Below, one piece after another: positions 6,928 to 16,020 of a stretch of DNA of 29,077 bases; the stretch's first letter is position 1, and each line of letters starts with the position of its first letter. The DNA comes from JAGLSB01 sp023135955 (lineage in GTDB: Bacteria > Bacteroidota > Bacteroidia > Bacteroidales > GCA-2748055), in NCBI GenBank assembly GCA_030673645.1, contig DAOVIO010000031.1, forward strand, positions 1 to 29,077. The letters run 5' to 3'. The notes under the pieces are model-generated. The model saw nothing but the letters and a program-made list of their open reading frames with translations. It did not search any database and was not told where the DNA came from. Position numbers and translations under genes: made by a program.

Positions 6928-9900
6928 ATGTCAAGAAAAGAACTATTATACAAGGCTCTTAAAGAAAGAGTTCTGATCCTCGATGGTGCTATGGGTACCA
7001 TGATTCAATTATATAAATTAAGCGAGGAAGATTATAGAGGAGAACGGTTTAAAGATTCCAATTCTGATTTACAGGGAAATAATGATCTTCTGTCTATAAC
7101 ACAACCAAACATAATTCGTGAAATTCATAAAGAGTTTCTGGATGCCGGGGCTGATATAATCGAAACAAATACTTTTAATGCTAACCGTATCTCGCAGGCC
7201 GATTACAATTTAGAAAATTTGGTTAAAGAATTAAACCTGGCATCGGCTGAAATAGCTGTAAAACTTGCTTTGGAATATACTCTTGAAAATCCGAATAAGC
7301 CACGTTTTGTTGCTGGTTCAATCGGGCCAACCAACAAAACTGCTTCCATGTCACCTGATGTAAATGATCCGGGATATAGAGCTGTCGATTTCGACGACCT
7401 TGTTGACATATATTATGAGCAAGCAGAGGCGTTATTTGAAGGAGGCGTAGATATTTTTGTAATTGAAACCATATTCGATACTCTAAATGCCAAAGCAGCA
7501 ATATTTGCCTTTGAAAAATTAATGTCAGATAAAGGGGTTAAAGTTCCATTAATGATTTCCGGTACAATAACTGATGCCAGTGGGCGCACCTTATCCGGAC
7601 AGAATCTGGAGGCATTTATTAATTCAGTATCTCACATCGAATTACTGAGCCTTGGACTAAATTGCTCCCTTGGTGCTACTGAAATGCGTCCGTACTTGAA
7701 AGAGCTATCTGAAAAGTGTTCAACACTGGTTAGTGCTTATCCAAATGCCGGATTACCTAACCAGTTTGGAGAGTATGATGAGAGTCCTGACCAAATGGGT
7801 CTTCATATAGCCGATTATGTCAATTCCGGATTTGTAAATATAATAGGTGGGTGCTGCGGAACAACACCCGATCATATTAGAAAATTTGCCGAAGCAGCAG
7901 AAAATAAGTCTGTCCGACAGCCCCCTAAAAAAGAAACCAAACTTCGCTTATCAGGCCTAGAAGCACTCACCGTATTTGAGGGAAGTAATTTTATCAATAT
8001 TGGAGAAAGAACTAATGTTGCAGGATCAAAGAAATTTGCCAGACTTATCAGTGAACAAAAATATGAGGAAGCTCTCGATATAGCTAAAGAGCAAGTAGAA
8101 GGTGGAGCACAAATTATCGATGTTTGTATGGACGATGCAATGCTCGATGCTGAAGTAGAAATGGTGAAATTCCTGCATATGCTCATGGCTGAGCCTGACG
8201 TTGCAAGAGTACCGATCATGGTCGACTCATCGAAATGGTCGGTAATTGAGGCCGGATTAAAATGTTTGCAGGGAAAAGCAATTGTCAACTCTATAAGCCT
8301 GAAGGAAGGTTCTGAGAATTTCATTAATCAAGCTAAGAAAATAAAGAACTACGGTGCCGCAGTAGTAGTTATGGCCTTCGATGAAAAAGGTCAGGCCGAC
8401 AGTTTTGAACGTAGGAAAATAGTCTGCGAAAGAGCATATAATATTCTAACAAAAGAAGTAAACTTTCCTCCGGAAGATATCATATTTGATCCTAATGTTC
8501 TTGCCATTGCTACAGGTATAGAGGAGCACAGTAACTATGCGATCGATTTTATCAAAACTGTTGTCTGGATAAAAGCGAATCTTCCATATGCTAAAATTAG
8601 CGGAGGAATAAGTAATCTTTCTTTCTCTTTCAGAGGAAATAATACAGTTCGGGAAGCAATTCATTCTGTATTTCTCTTTCATGCAATTAAGGCAGGATTG
8701 GATATGGGAATAGTAAACCCATCTATGTTGCAGGTTTATGATGAAATACCTGCTGATCTTCTCAAAATTACTGAAGATGTTGTTTTAAATAGAACAAAGA
8801 ATGCTACTGAGAAACTTATTCATTTTGCTGAGAACCTAAATGAGGATTTTAAGAAGAAAGAAAAATTTTTAGAGTGGAGAGAAAAAGATATTGATGAAAG
8901 ACTTAGATATTCATTGGTTAGAGGAATTACTGAATTTATTGATAAAGACGTATTAGAAGCTCATAAAAAGTACGGGCTAGGCCTTAAAGTAATTGAAGGT
9001 CCACTTATGGCAGGAATGAATATAGTAGGTGAATTATTTGGAGAGGGTAAAATGTTTCTTCCTCAGGTTGTTAAAAGTGCAAGGGTAATGAAAAAGGCGG
9101 TAGCTGTTTTACTTCCTTTTATTGAGCTGGAAAAAACGCCAGACCAGATTAGCAGTTCGGCTGGGAAGATTCTGCTGGCAACCGTAAAGGGTGATGTTCA
9201 TGATATTGGAAAAAACATTGTCAGCGTGGTTCTCGGGTGCAATAATTATGAAATTATAGATCTGGGGGTAATGGTTCCTTCCGAAAAGATTCTACATACT
9301 GCTATAAAAGAGAATGTCGATATTATAGGATTAAGCGGTTTAATTACACCTTCTCTTGAAGAAATGGTCTCTATAGCCAAAGAAATGGAAAGAAAAGACA
9401 TGAAAATTCCTTTGCTGGTGGGTGGCGCTACTACATCGAAAATTCATACAGCAGTTAAAATTGAACCATCCTATAATTCAGCTGTCGTCCATGTAAAAGA
9501 TGCTTCGAGAAGCGTTGGAGTGGTTAGTCAATTGCTTAAGAAAGATAAATACGATGAATTTGTTGCTGCAACAAGAGCAGAATATGATGAGTTAAGACTT
9601 AAATACAGCGGTGCTAAATCGAAAGTGGAATATTTAAGTCTGGATGAAGCTAGAAAAAATAAATTCAGATCGGACTGGGAAAAAACCCGAATTGTAAAAC
9701 CTTCTTTCATCGGACAGAAATTTCTAATGGATTATCCACTTGAAGAATTAAGGAATTACATATCATGGGTGTTCTTCTTTGTTGTATGGCAATTGCGAGG
9801 CAAATTCCCGGACATTCTTAAAGATCCTGTTCAAGGTAAAGAAGCCACCAAACTATTTGCAGATGCTAATGCAATGTTAGATAGTATTATTGAAGAAAAA

Positions 9901-10605
9901 TGGCTGACTGCCAATGCTGTTATTGGGATCTATCCTGCTAATTCTATAGGAGATGATATTGAAGTTTATAAAGACGAAAGTCGAAGCGAAGTTATTGCCA
10001 GATTTTCAAACCTAAGGAATCAGCTGAAAAAAGAAACACCTAATTATTGTCTGTCTGATTTTATTGCACCAAAAGATAGCGGAAGAATCGACTATATTGG
10101 TGCCTTTGCAAATACTACCGGACTAGGAATTGAAAAAAAGATAAAAGAATTCGAAGATTCAAATGATGATTATAGCAGTATAATGCTTAAAGCGCTTGCC
10201 GACAGATTTGCAGAGGCATTTACCGAATTACTTCATGAAAAAGTACGAAAAGAATTATGGGGCTATAATAAGGATGAAAACTTAAACTTCGATCAAATGC
10301 TGCTTGAGGAATACAAAGGCATTCGTCCGGCACACGGTTATCCTGCCTGTCCCGATCATTCTGAAAAAGAAATTCTTTTTAATTTACTCGATAAAGAACA
10401 AAAAACCGGTATTACTCTTACTGAGAGTCAGAGTATGTTCCCTGCAGCCTCTGTAAGCGGATTAATGTTTGCACATCCTGAATCGAAATATTTTTTCGTT
10501 GGAAAAATCAGCAAAGATCAGGTAATTGATTATGCAAAAAGAAAAGGAACAACACCTGATAAGATTGAAAAATTATTAGCTTCGAACCTGAATTACACAA
10601 CCTAA
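6928..10605 (+). CDS. metH: Cobalamin-dependent methionine synthase
   Basis: 1225 residues, full length for MetH. It moves a methyl group from 5-methyl-tetrahydrofolate through cobalamin to homocysteine, giving methionine and tetrahydrofolate in the cytoplasm. All modules are present in order: the homocysteine domain (about 1-325) with zinc ligands Cys246 in GLNCSLG and Cys309/Cys310 in GGCCGT; the pterin-binding domain (about 350-620) beginning INIGERTNVAGSKKF; the cobalamin cap and binding domains (about 650-880) with DVHDIGKN, where His758 is the lower cobalt ligand; and the reactivation domain (about 900-1220) with RPAHGYPACPDH from Arg1133 that binds S-adenosylmethionine. metF starts four bases after the stop, so the two form an operon. 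The cell therefore needs a supply of cobalamin. Confidence 0.98.
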   Translation: MSRKELLYKALKERVLILDGAMGTMIQLYKLSEEDYRGERFKDSNSDLQGNNDLLSITQPNIIREIHKEFLDAGADIIETNTFNANRISQADYNLENLVKELNLASAEIAVKLALEYTLENPNKPRFVAGSIGPTNKTASMSPDVNDPGYRAVDFDDLVDIYYEQAEALFEGGVDIFVIETIFDTLNAKAAIFAFEKLMSDKGVKVPLMISGTITDASGRTLSGQNLEAFINSVSHIELLSLGLNCSLGATEMRPYLKELSEKCSTLVSAYPNAGLPNQFGEYDESPDQMGLHIADYVNSGFVNIIGGCCGTTPDHIRKFAEAAENKSVRQPPKKETKLRLSGLEALTVFEGSNFINIGERTNVAGSKKFARLISEQKYEEALDIAKEQVEGGAQIIDVCMDDAMLDAEVEMVKFLHMLMAEPDVARVPIMVDSSKWSVIEAGLKCLQGKAIVNSISLKEGSENFINQAKKIKNYGAAVVVMAFDEKGQADSFERRKIVCERAYNILTKEVNFPPEDIIFDPNVLAIATGIEEHSNYAIDFIKTVVWIKANLPYAKISGGISNLSFSFRGNNTVREAIHSVFLFHAIKAGLDMGIVNPSMLQVYDEIPADLLKITEDVVLNRTKNATEKLIHFAENLNEDFKKKEKFLEWREKDIDERLRYSLVRGITEFIDKDVLEAHKKYGLGLKVIEGPLMAGMNIVGELFGEGKMFLPQVVKSARVMKKAVAVLLPFIELEKTPDQISSSAGKILLATVKGDVHDIGKNIVSVVLGCNNYEIIDLGVMVPSEKILHTAIKENVDIIGLSGLITPSLEEMVSIAKEMERKDMKIPLLVGGATTSKIHTAVKIEPSYNSAVVHVKDASRSVGVVSQLLKKDKYDEFVAATRAEYDELRLKYSGAKSKVEYLSLDEARKNKFRSDWEKTRIVKPSFIGQKFLMDYPLEELRNYISWVFFFVVWQLRGKFPDILKDPVQGKEATKLFADANAMLDSIIEEKWLTANAVIGIYPANSIGDDIEVYKDESRSEVIARFSNLRNQLKKETPNYCLSDFIAPKDSGRIDYIGAFANTTGLGIEKKIKEFEDSNDDYSSIMLKALADRFAEAFTELLHEKVRKELWGYNKDENLNFDQMLLEEYKGIRPAHGYPACPDHSEKEILFNLLDKEQKTGITLTESQSMFPAASVSGLMFAHPESKYFFVGKISKDQVIDYAKRKGTTPDKIEKLLASNLNYTT

Positions 10606-10609
10606 GCTT

Positions 10610-11563
10610 ATGAACGTAGCAGAAACTCTTAAAAACACAAAAGAAACTCTTTTCTCCTTTGAATTACTTCCTCCTTTAAAGGGGAAAAACATTGAAGATT
10701 TATATAAAAGTATTGATCCACTTATTGAGTTTAATCCTCTGAATATCAATATAACTTATCATCAGCAAGAATCTGAATACAGAAAACTTGAAAATGGGCT
10801 GATGGAAAGAAAAATTATCAGAAAGAGGCCTGGAACAGTTGCTCTTTCAGCAGCAATTCAGCATAAATATGATGTTACGGTTGTGCCCCATATGATTTGC
10901 GGAGGCTTTACCAAAGAAGAAACAGAAGATGTATTGATAGATCTGAATTTCCTTGGAATGAATAACCTCCTTGTTTTGAGAGGAGATCCTCAGAAAGGAC
11001 AACGTTTTTTCATTCCCGAAAACGGTGGACACGAGCACACATTATCATTGGTTGAGCAAATTTCAAATTTAAATGAGGGTATTTATCTCGACAGAGAAAT
11101 TAAGAATCCACAGCCAACAAATTTCTCAATAGGTGTTGCAGGCTATCCTGAGAAACATTATGAAGCACCAAATATGGATAATGACATCCATTACTTAAAA
11201 GCTAAAATCGAGGCCGGAGCAGATTATATCGTTACACAGATGTTTTTCAATAATGCGAAGTTTTTTGAATTCAGGGACAGATGCCGGGCAGAAGGAATTA
11301 CTGTTCCTATTATTCCAGGATTAAAACCAATTACAACGCTTAAAGATATTGAAATGCTGCCCAGAATATTTCATGTCGAGATACCCAATGAACTTGTAAA
11401 GCAGATTGATAAATGCAAAACCAATGTGGAAGCTAAGCAAATAGGTGTTGAATGGGCGGTAATGCAATCGAAAGAGCTAAAGGAAGCGGTTGTTCCCGCT
11501 ATTCATTATTATACTATTGGGATTTCTGATAATATTAAGAAAATTGCTGAGGGGGTATTTTAG
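10610..11563 (+). CDS. metF: Methylenetetrahydrofolate reductase
   Basis: 317 residues, usual for bacterial MetF. It is an FAD enzyme reducing 5,10-methylene-tetrahydrofolate to the 5-methyl form that MetH consumes. TLFSFELLPP holds the catalytic Glu18; LVLRGDP (Arg124-Asp126) is the folate/flavin-binding motif; IGVAGYPEKHYEAP and YIVTQMFFNNAKF are further family signatures of the TIM barrel. It follows metH by four bases and shares its promoter, which couples methyl-donor synthesis to its use. The stop codon's last base is the first base of a 28-bp palindrome that may end the transcript. Confidence 0.97.
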   Translation: MNVAETLKNTKETLFSFELLPPLKGKNIEDLYKSIDPLIEFNPLNINITYHQQESEYRKLENGLMERKIIRKRPGTVALSAAIQHKYDVTVVPHMICGGFTKEETEDVLIDLNFLGMNNLLVLRGDPQKGQRFFIPENGGHEHTLSLVEQISNLNEGIYLDREIKNPQPTNFSIGVAGYPEKHYEAPNMDNDIHYLKAKIEAGADYIVTQMFFNNAKFFEFRDRCRAEGITVPIIPGLKPITTLKDIEMLPRIFHVEIPNELVKQIDKCKTNVEAKQIGVEWAVMQSKELKEAVVPAIHYYTIGISDNIKKIAEGVF

Positions 11564-11590
11564 TAGGGACGAGGCATGCCTCGTCCCTAC
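11563..11590. repeat. 28-bp perfect palindrome between convergent metF and pepD (REP-like)
   Basis: GTAGGGACGAGGCA is followed directly by its reverse complement, giving 14-bp arms with no loop. It starts on the last base of the metF stop codon and lies 8 bases from the pepD stop. The GTAGGGACGAGGCA motif resembles a palindrome scattered through many Bacteroidota and other genomes (from memory). It may serve as a terminator for both genes; there is no long T-tract. Confidence 0.85.
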
Positions 11591-11598
11591 ATTAATAA

Positions 11599-13056
11599 CT
11601 ATTTAACCGGCACTTTCTTCAATGTCTCCAACAAATAATCCCAAAACAAACCAACGGTTTTGATATTCACTTTCTCATCTGGAGAATGAGGAAAACGAAT
11701 GGTTGGTCCAAATGAAATAAGATCCATTTCCGGATAGGCATCGCCAATGATTCCACATTCCAGTCCTGCATGGATAACCTTAATATCAGGAACTTTACCA
11801 TATTTGTCATTATATACCGTCTTCATGGTTTTTAGAATTGGAGAATCCATATTAGGTTTCCATCCTGGATAGGTACCATCGTGCAATACTGTTGCTCCCG
11901 CCAATTCCATAACTGCCTGAGTTTTGTTTGCCACGCTGAATTTAGCAGAATCGACAGAACTACGGATTAAACACATTGCAGAAACTTCGCCTTCAACAGC
12001 CTTAACAATGGCAAGATTCGTAGATGATTCAACAACATCTGCCATATCAACGCTCATTCTCATTACACCATTTGGAATACCATAAATCATTTTTATGAAA
12101 CGATCCTGTGCTTCAGCAGGCATGACTTTAGCGGGAACATCAATAGAATTAGTTGAAAAGCTTAAATCAGGCTCAGTGCCCTGGAATTCAGTTTTAAAAA
12201 CAAGATTAAAATCACTAACCATTTTCTCAAAATCGCTTTTCTTTGCATCTGGAATAACAACATCTGCGAATGCTTCCCTTGGAATTGCATTTCTAAGACT
12301 TCCACCTTCAAAAGCAGATATCTTTAAATCCATATTTTTTGTAGCATCCCATAGAAACCGGTTTATCATTTTAATTGCATTACTTCTTCCCAGGTTGATA
12401 TCAAGTCCTGAATGACCACCCTTAAGACCTTTTACTTCAATCTTATAAGCAACATAGCCAGCCGGACTGTCTTCTTCCCTATAATCAAAGCTACCAGATG
12501 TGTTTATACCACCGGCGCATCCAATATACAATTCACCTTCGTCTTCTGAATCCATATTCAACAAAATATCACCCTTAAGAATACCGGATTTCAATTCAAA
12601 AGCACCTGTCATACCTGTCTCTTCATCAATAGTAAGAAGTGCTTCAATTGGTCCGTGCTCCAGGTTATCAGATGCCATAACAGCCAATGCTGCCGCTACT
12701 CCTATTCCATTATCAGCCCCAAGAGTTGTTCCATTAGCAGTTACCCAATCACCATCTATTAAAGTTTCAATAGGATCCTTTTCAAAGTCATGAACTTTAT
12801 CCGAATTCTTCTGAGGAACCATATCAAGGTGGGATTGTAAAACTATGCCCATCCTGTTTTCTAAACCAGGAGTTGCCGGTTTAGAGATAATAACATTTCC
12901 TACTTCATCGACTATGGTTTTAAGTCCAAGCTTCTCTCCAAATAGCTTAGCATATTCAGCTGCAGCTTGTTCTTTTTTTGATGGCCTTGGAATCTGTGTT
13001 AACTCATGGAATATCTCCCATAATTTTTGCGGATATAAATCTTTAATTGTACTCAT
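11599..13056 (-). CDS. pepD: Aminoacyl-histidine dipeptidase (M20 peptidase)
   Basis: 485 residues, the length of PepD/peptidase D. It is a cytoplasmic metal-dependent hydrolase of the M20 family that cleaves dipeptides, classically Xaa-His. Metal-site motifs are intact: LQSHLDMVPQ (His76, Asp78), GTTLGADNGIG (Asp115) and TIDEETGMTGA (Glu145/Glu146); NMDSEDEGE and HAGLECGI provide the later ligands. KGLKGGHSGLDI lies at the start of the dimerisation lid. The transporter and PqqD-like genes lie upstream on the same strand, but about 430 bases of repeats separate them, so co-transcription is doubtful. A 7-bp tandem array ends 17 bases before the ATG, so the promoter region has been displaced or rebuilt. 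Confidence 0.95.
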   Translation of the reverse strand: MSTIKDLYPQKLWEIFHELTQIPRPSKKEQAAAEYAKLFGEKLGLKTIVDEVGNVIISKPATPGLENRMGIVLQSHLDMVPQKNSDKVHDFEKDPIETLIDGDWVTANGTTLGADNGIGVAAALAVMASDNLEHGPIEALLTIDEETGMTGAFELKSGILKGDILLNMDSEDEGELYIGCAGGINTSGSFDYREEDSPAGYVAYKIEVKGLKGGHSGLDINLGRSNAIKMINRFLWDATKNMDLKISAFEGGSLRNAIPREAFADVVIPDAKKSDFEKMVSDFNLVFKTEFQGTEPDLSFSTNSIDVPAKVMPAEAQDRFIKMIYGIPNGVMRMSVDMADVVESSTNLAIVKAVEGEVSAMCLIRSSVDSAKFSVANKTQAVMELAGATVLHDGTYPGWKPNMDSPILKTMKTVYNDKYGKVPDIKVIHAGLECGIIGDAYPEMDLISFGPTIRFPHSPDEKVNIKTVGLFWDYLLETLKKVPVK

Positions 13057-13073
13057 GTTGTTGTATTTAATTG

Positions 13074-13114
13074 TTACTGGTTACTGGTTACTGGTTACTG
13101 GTTACTGGTTACTG
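13074..13114. repeat. 7-bp tandem array (TTACTGG)
   Basis: Five full TTACTGG units and a six-base partial unit lie just upstream of pepD. The same unit reappears near 13153, 13210, 24650 and, degenerate, near 6620 and 6760. Confidence 0.95.
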
Positions 13115-13210
13115 TTATATTCAATTCAAAATTGCGGCTGTTTGGCCCGCACACTGGACTGGTTACTGGTTTAACTCCTTTCAGTCGTTGAGCTCGCTGC
13201 GCTCGGTTCT

Positions 13211-13272
13211 GGTTACTGGTCGCCGCCCTGAGCCTGCGGTCCCTGAGCTAGCCGAAGGGTCGAAGGATACTA
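13211..13272. repeat. Dispersed repeat copy A (46 bp exact match to 24662-24707, inverted)
   Basis: The core 13221-13266 (starting CGCCGCCCTGAGCCTG, ending AGGGTCGAAGG) is identical to the reverse complement of 24662-24707, and both copies are flanked by TTACTGG/TTGCTGG units. It is GC-rich against an AT-rich background and has no coding sense. The rest of the 13115-13364 gap is similar debris, with short GGTTAGC/GGCTAA repeats at about 13280-13325. Confidence 0.92.
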
Positions 13273-13364
13273 GTTATTGGCGGTTAGCGGTTAGCTTTTG
13301 GCTAATAGCTAAAGGCTAAAAACTAAAAGGCTCGCATTTCGTCTCTGGAGTTCCTTCACCATCT

Positions 13365-13481
13365 GTAACTCCTGTCACCCCTGTCACCCTTGTAACCCCT
13401 GTCACCCTCGTAACCCTCGTAACCCCTGTAACCCCTGTAACCCCTGTCACTCCTGTCACCCCCGTAACCCCTGTAACCTCT
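13365..13481. repeat. 9-bp tandem array (GTNACCCCT), 13 units
   Basis: Thirteen 9-bp units of the form GTAACCCCT or GTCACCCCT fill 117 bases. On the minus strand they keep a frame open (Val-Thr-Gly repeats), but nothing suggests a real protein. The array ends two bases from the stop codon of the PqqD-like gene. Confidence 0.93.
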
Positions 13482-13482
13482 A

Positions 13483-13866
13483 TTACCTCCTCCCTTCCCA
13501 CATAATCTGTCTGAAACTTATAAATCTCTTTTCATACAGCAAAGTCATATATTTTGATAATCTGTCATCAAGATCAATTGTTTCTATTTTGACATCGGCT
13601 TTTTGTTTCTTTATAAATTCTCCAATCTCACGAACATTTCGTTTTCCATCAATTGCCTCCCATGTTGCCGATCCTAAATCATCTAATTTTATTCTAAAAA
13701 AAAGCTTTTCTAATCTGGGTGAAAACAGATGATAAATTTTACTTTCGAACTTTGGTACAAGAACCACTACCTTTTCTTCTTCGATATCAAAACCCCGAAT
13801 TTGAACAGGGATAAGATCCGGTGCAGAAGTACTCCTTAGTATTTTTCGTCTTTCCAGAAATTTCAT
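13483..13866 (-). CDS. PqqD family protein
   Basis: 127 residues from ATG at 13866 (MKFLERRKILRST). A GTG 13 codons upstream would keep the frame open but lies inside a hairpin, so ATG is preferred. The region LDDLGSATWEAIDGKRNVREI followed by a predicted helix pair and LYEKRFI fits the PqqD fold, a winged helix that in PQQ and other RiPP pathways binds a precursor peptide. No radical SAM enzyme or precursor peptide is visible here. It follows the OPT oligopeptide transporter by 57 bases and is probably co-transcribed, which suggests a link to peptide handling; its exact job is unknown. The C-terminus RQIMWEGRR ends at the edge of a 9-bp tandem array, so the last residues may not be ancestral. 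Confidence 0.75.
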   Translation of the reverse strand: MKFLERRKILRSTSAPDLIPVQIRGFDIEEEKVVVLVPKFESKIYHLFSPRLEKLFFRIKLDDLGSATWEAIDGKRNVREIGEFIKKQKADVKIETIDLDDRLSKYMTLLYEKRFISFRQIMWEGRR

Positions 13867-13878
13867 ATTCTCAAAAAT

Positions 13879-13915
13879 CGGTTGTAGGGTACTGTCAGAC
13901 AGCACCCTCTAACCG
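13879..13915 (-). promoter_or_regulatory. Strong hairpin between OPT and PqqD-like genes
   Basis: Minus-strand CGGTT-GGGT-CTGTC pairs with GACAG-ACCC-AACCG with three small mismatches over 37 bases and almost no loop. It starts 8 bases after the OPT stop and ends 12 bases before the PqqD-like ATG. No T-tract follows, so it may dampen read-through or protect the upstream mRNA. Confidence 0.6.
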
Positions 13916-13923
13916 AATAATTT

Positions 13924-16020
13924 TTAATGCCCAGCTGAAGGCGGAGCTGGTTCATCTGGTGATCCAGCATTTCTTAATGGTAAATTAATAAGTGCCCAGC
14001 CTGTTAATACTAAAATCGCTAGTCCGATTAAATAGGATGGTTTTGAGAAAATTGCAGTTGGGAACCTTCCGAAAGCGGCAAATACGGCAAAGAATAAACC
14101 CATTAGTGCTTCCCCTGCAATAAGTCCGGATGCAAGTAATACTCCAACATTCTCGGATCTTGTTTTTTGTGCATCATTATGTTTTTTCTTTTCGGCTCTG
14201 TTAGTCAGGATTCCTTTAATTGAACCACCAATAAAAATGGCGAAAGTAGTTTTCAATGGAAGATACATTCCTACAAAGACTAGCATCGGACTCTTCACCT
14301 GCATTAGAATAAATCCAACACCCATTAACATACCTGTTATTACAAGCGGCCATGCCATTTCTCCACCAACAATTCCTTGCGACAATATTGCCATCAGGTT
14401 GGCCTGGGGAGCAGATAATTCTTTGCTGCCAAATCCACCAACATAACCTTCATTCAAACCTGTTTGTATATCACCCTGATTTAAATAAGAGAGGATGAAA
14501 AACATTACAGCAGCAGAAGCAATAACACCAATAATATCGCCCACTTGCATACGCCATGGAGTACCACCTAATATATGTCCTGCTTTTAAATCCTGTAACA
14601 TCTCCCCTGCTACGGCTGCTGAAACGCAAACAATGGCAGCTACACCTAGAGTTGCAGCAACACCTTCATTTCCATTTACACCAAGTATTACCATTATCAA
14701 TGCAGTAACTACAAGTGCTGTAAGAGTAAGACCAGAAATTGGATTATTACTTGACCCCATTATTCCAACCAAATAGCCTGAAACTGCTGCAAAGAAGAAT
14801 GCTAGAATTATCATAACCGTAGCTGCGATGAGAGCAACCAATACTGTAGTACTAAAAATAAAATAAGTTATTGCAAAAGTTGCAACTGCAACGGAAGCAA
14901 TACCCAACATGATCCAGTTAAAACTTATATCCTTTTCATTTCTTGGAACACCCGTATCCACTCCTGAAGCTGCTTTTTTTACATCATCAATAGATCGGGC
15001 TACTCCTGCGAAAAGACTCTTTCTCATCATGTAAAGAGTATAAACTGCACTTACAAGCATACCTCCAATTGCAATTGGTCTTACAATATATGACCATACA
15101 TCGTAAGCTTTTGCAATCCATGCTTTCTGTATCGCAGCATCCATGGAAAGTCCATCGCTGGCGACCAAAGCAGATGCAGCTGCTTCAATATTAATATCAG
15201 GACCCAGGAAATATAAAATAATGGGCGTTAGTAATCCCCATGCAAGCAGACTACCACTGAAGTTCAAAGAAGCCAATCTGGGTCCAATAATGTAACCAAC
15301 ACCTAAATATGCAGGACTAACAGCAGGTGTACCTACCAAGGCACCACCCTTTCCAACAACACCTATCTTTGCGCCCAAAAACTCCCCTAATCCGGTAATC
15401 TTCTGCTGTCCAAATACTACAAAGTGCTCCCAGTAGTCAAGGAATATTTTAAACTTACTCATTAAGGTAACAATCGCGCCAAATATCATTGCTCCAAAAA
15501 GAAATTTTGATCCACCATCAGAATTGCTGCCAGACTTGTGTATTTCGGCTGCAGCAACTGATTCCGGAAAGGGCAATTCTACATCATCAACCATTACTTT
15601 TCTTAACAAGGCAACGAACATGATACCAAGAACACCACCGGCTATAAGAATAACAGTTGTGATTCCATAGGTAAAAAAGTTCTCGATTTCTACTCCTTGT
15701 TGTTGTTTTTGAAGAAAAACAATATAAAAGGCTGGGATTGTAAAAATAGCACCTGCAGCGACAGATTCTCCAATGGAACCAACCGTACGAGCAAAATTTT
15801 CTTCCAAAATACTTCCTCTCATTGCCTTTATCAAAGCCATTCCAATAACAGCAGCTGGATATGTTGCAGCAATGGTCATTCCTGCTTTCAGGCCGAGATA
15901 GGCATTCGCTGCTCCTAAAACAACAGCCAAAACAAGACCGATAATTAATGCCTTGATTGTGAATTCAGCCATATTTGTTTCGGCTGAAACAAAGGGTACA
16001 AATTTCTTTTCCTGTGACAT
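13924..16020 (-). CDS. OPT family oligopeptide transporter
   Basis: 698 residues from ATG at 16020 (MSQEKKFVPFVSAETNMAEF); a TTG two codons upstream is less likely. Many hydrophobic segments cover the whole length. The signature NAYLGLKAGMTIAATYPAAV lies near 45-65, followed by IGESVAAGAIFTIPAFYI, EVELPFPES-type DDVELPFPESVAAAE, and GEMLQDLKAGHILGGTPWRMQ, all typical of OPT proteins. The family brings small peptides (or metal chelates in some members) across the inner membrane, driven by protons. The neighbours support peptides: a PqqD-like gene directly downstream and a dipeptidase beyond it. Substrate not provable here. Confidence 0.93.
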   Translation of the reverse strand: MSQEKKFVPFVSAETNMAEFTIKALIIGLVLAVVLGAANAYLGLKAGMTIAATYPAAVIGMALIKAMRGSILEENFARTVGSIGESVAAGAIFTIPAFYIVFLQKQQQGVEIENFFTYGITTVILIAGGVLGIMFVALLRKVMVDDVELPFPESVAAAEIHKSGSNSDGGSKFLFGAMIFGAIVTLMSKFKIFLDYWEHFVVFGQQKITGLGEFLGAKIGVVGKGGALVGTPAVSPAYLGVGYIIGPRLASLNFSGSLLAWGLLTPIILYFLGPDINIEAAASALVASDGLSMDAAIQKAWIAKAYDVWSYIVRPIAIGGMLVSAVYTLYMMRKSLFAGVARSIDDVKKAASGVDTGVPRNEKDISFNWIMLGIASVAVATFAITYFIFSTTVLVALIAATVMIILAFFFAAVSGYLVGIMGSSNNPISGLTLTALVVTALIMVILGVNGNEGVAATLGVAAIVCVSAAVAGEMLQDLKAGHILGGTPWRMQVGDIIGVIASAAVMFFILSYLNQGDIQTGLNEGYVGGFGSKELSAPQANLMAILSQGIVGGEMAWPLVITGMLMGVGFILMQVKSPMLVFVGMYLPLKTTFAIFIGGSIKGILTNRAEKKKHNDAQKTRSENVGVLLASGLIAGEALMGLFFAVFAAFGRFPTAIFSKPSYLIGLAILVLTGWALINLPLRNAGSPDEPAPPSAGH

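Noticed and set aside
13071..13319. Plus-strand frames reading LLVTGYW repeats
   Set aside because: They are translations of the 7-bp array and of dispersed repeat DNA.
13316..13501. Minus-strand frame encoding Val-Thr-Gly repeats
   Set aside because: It is the translation of a 9-bp tandem array with no domain, and its upstream end overlaps the PqqD-like gene.
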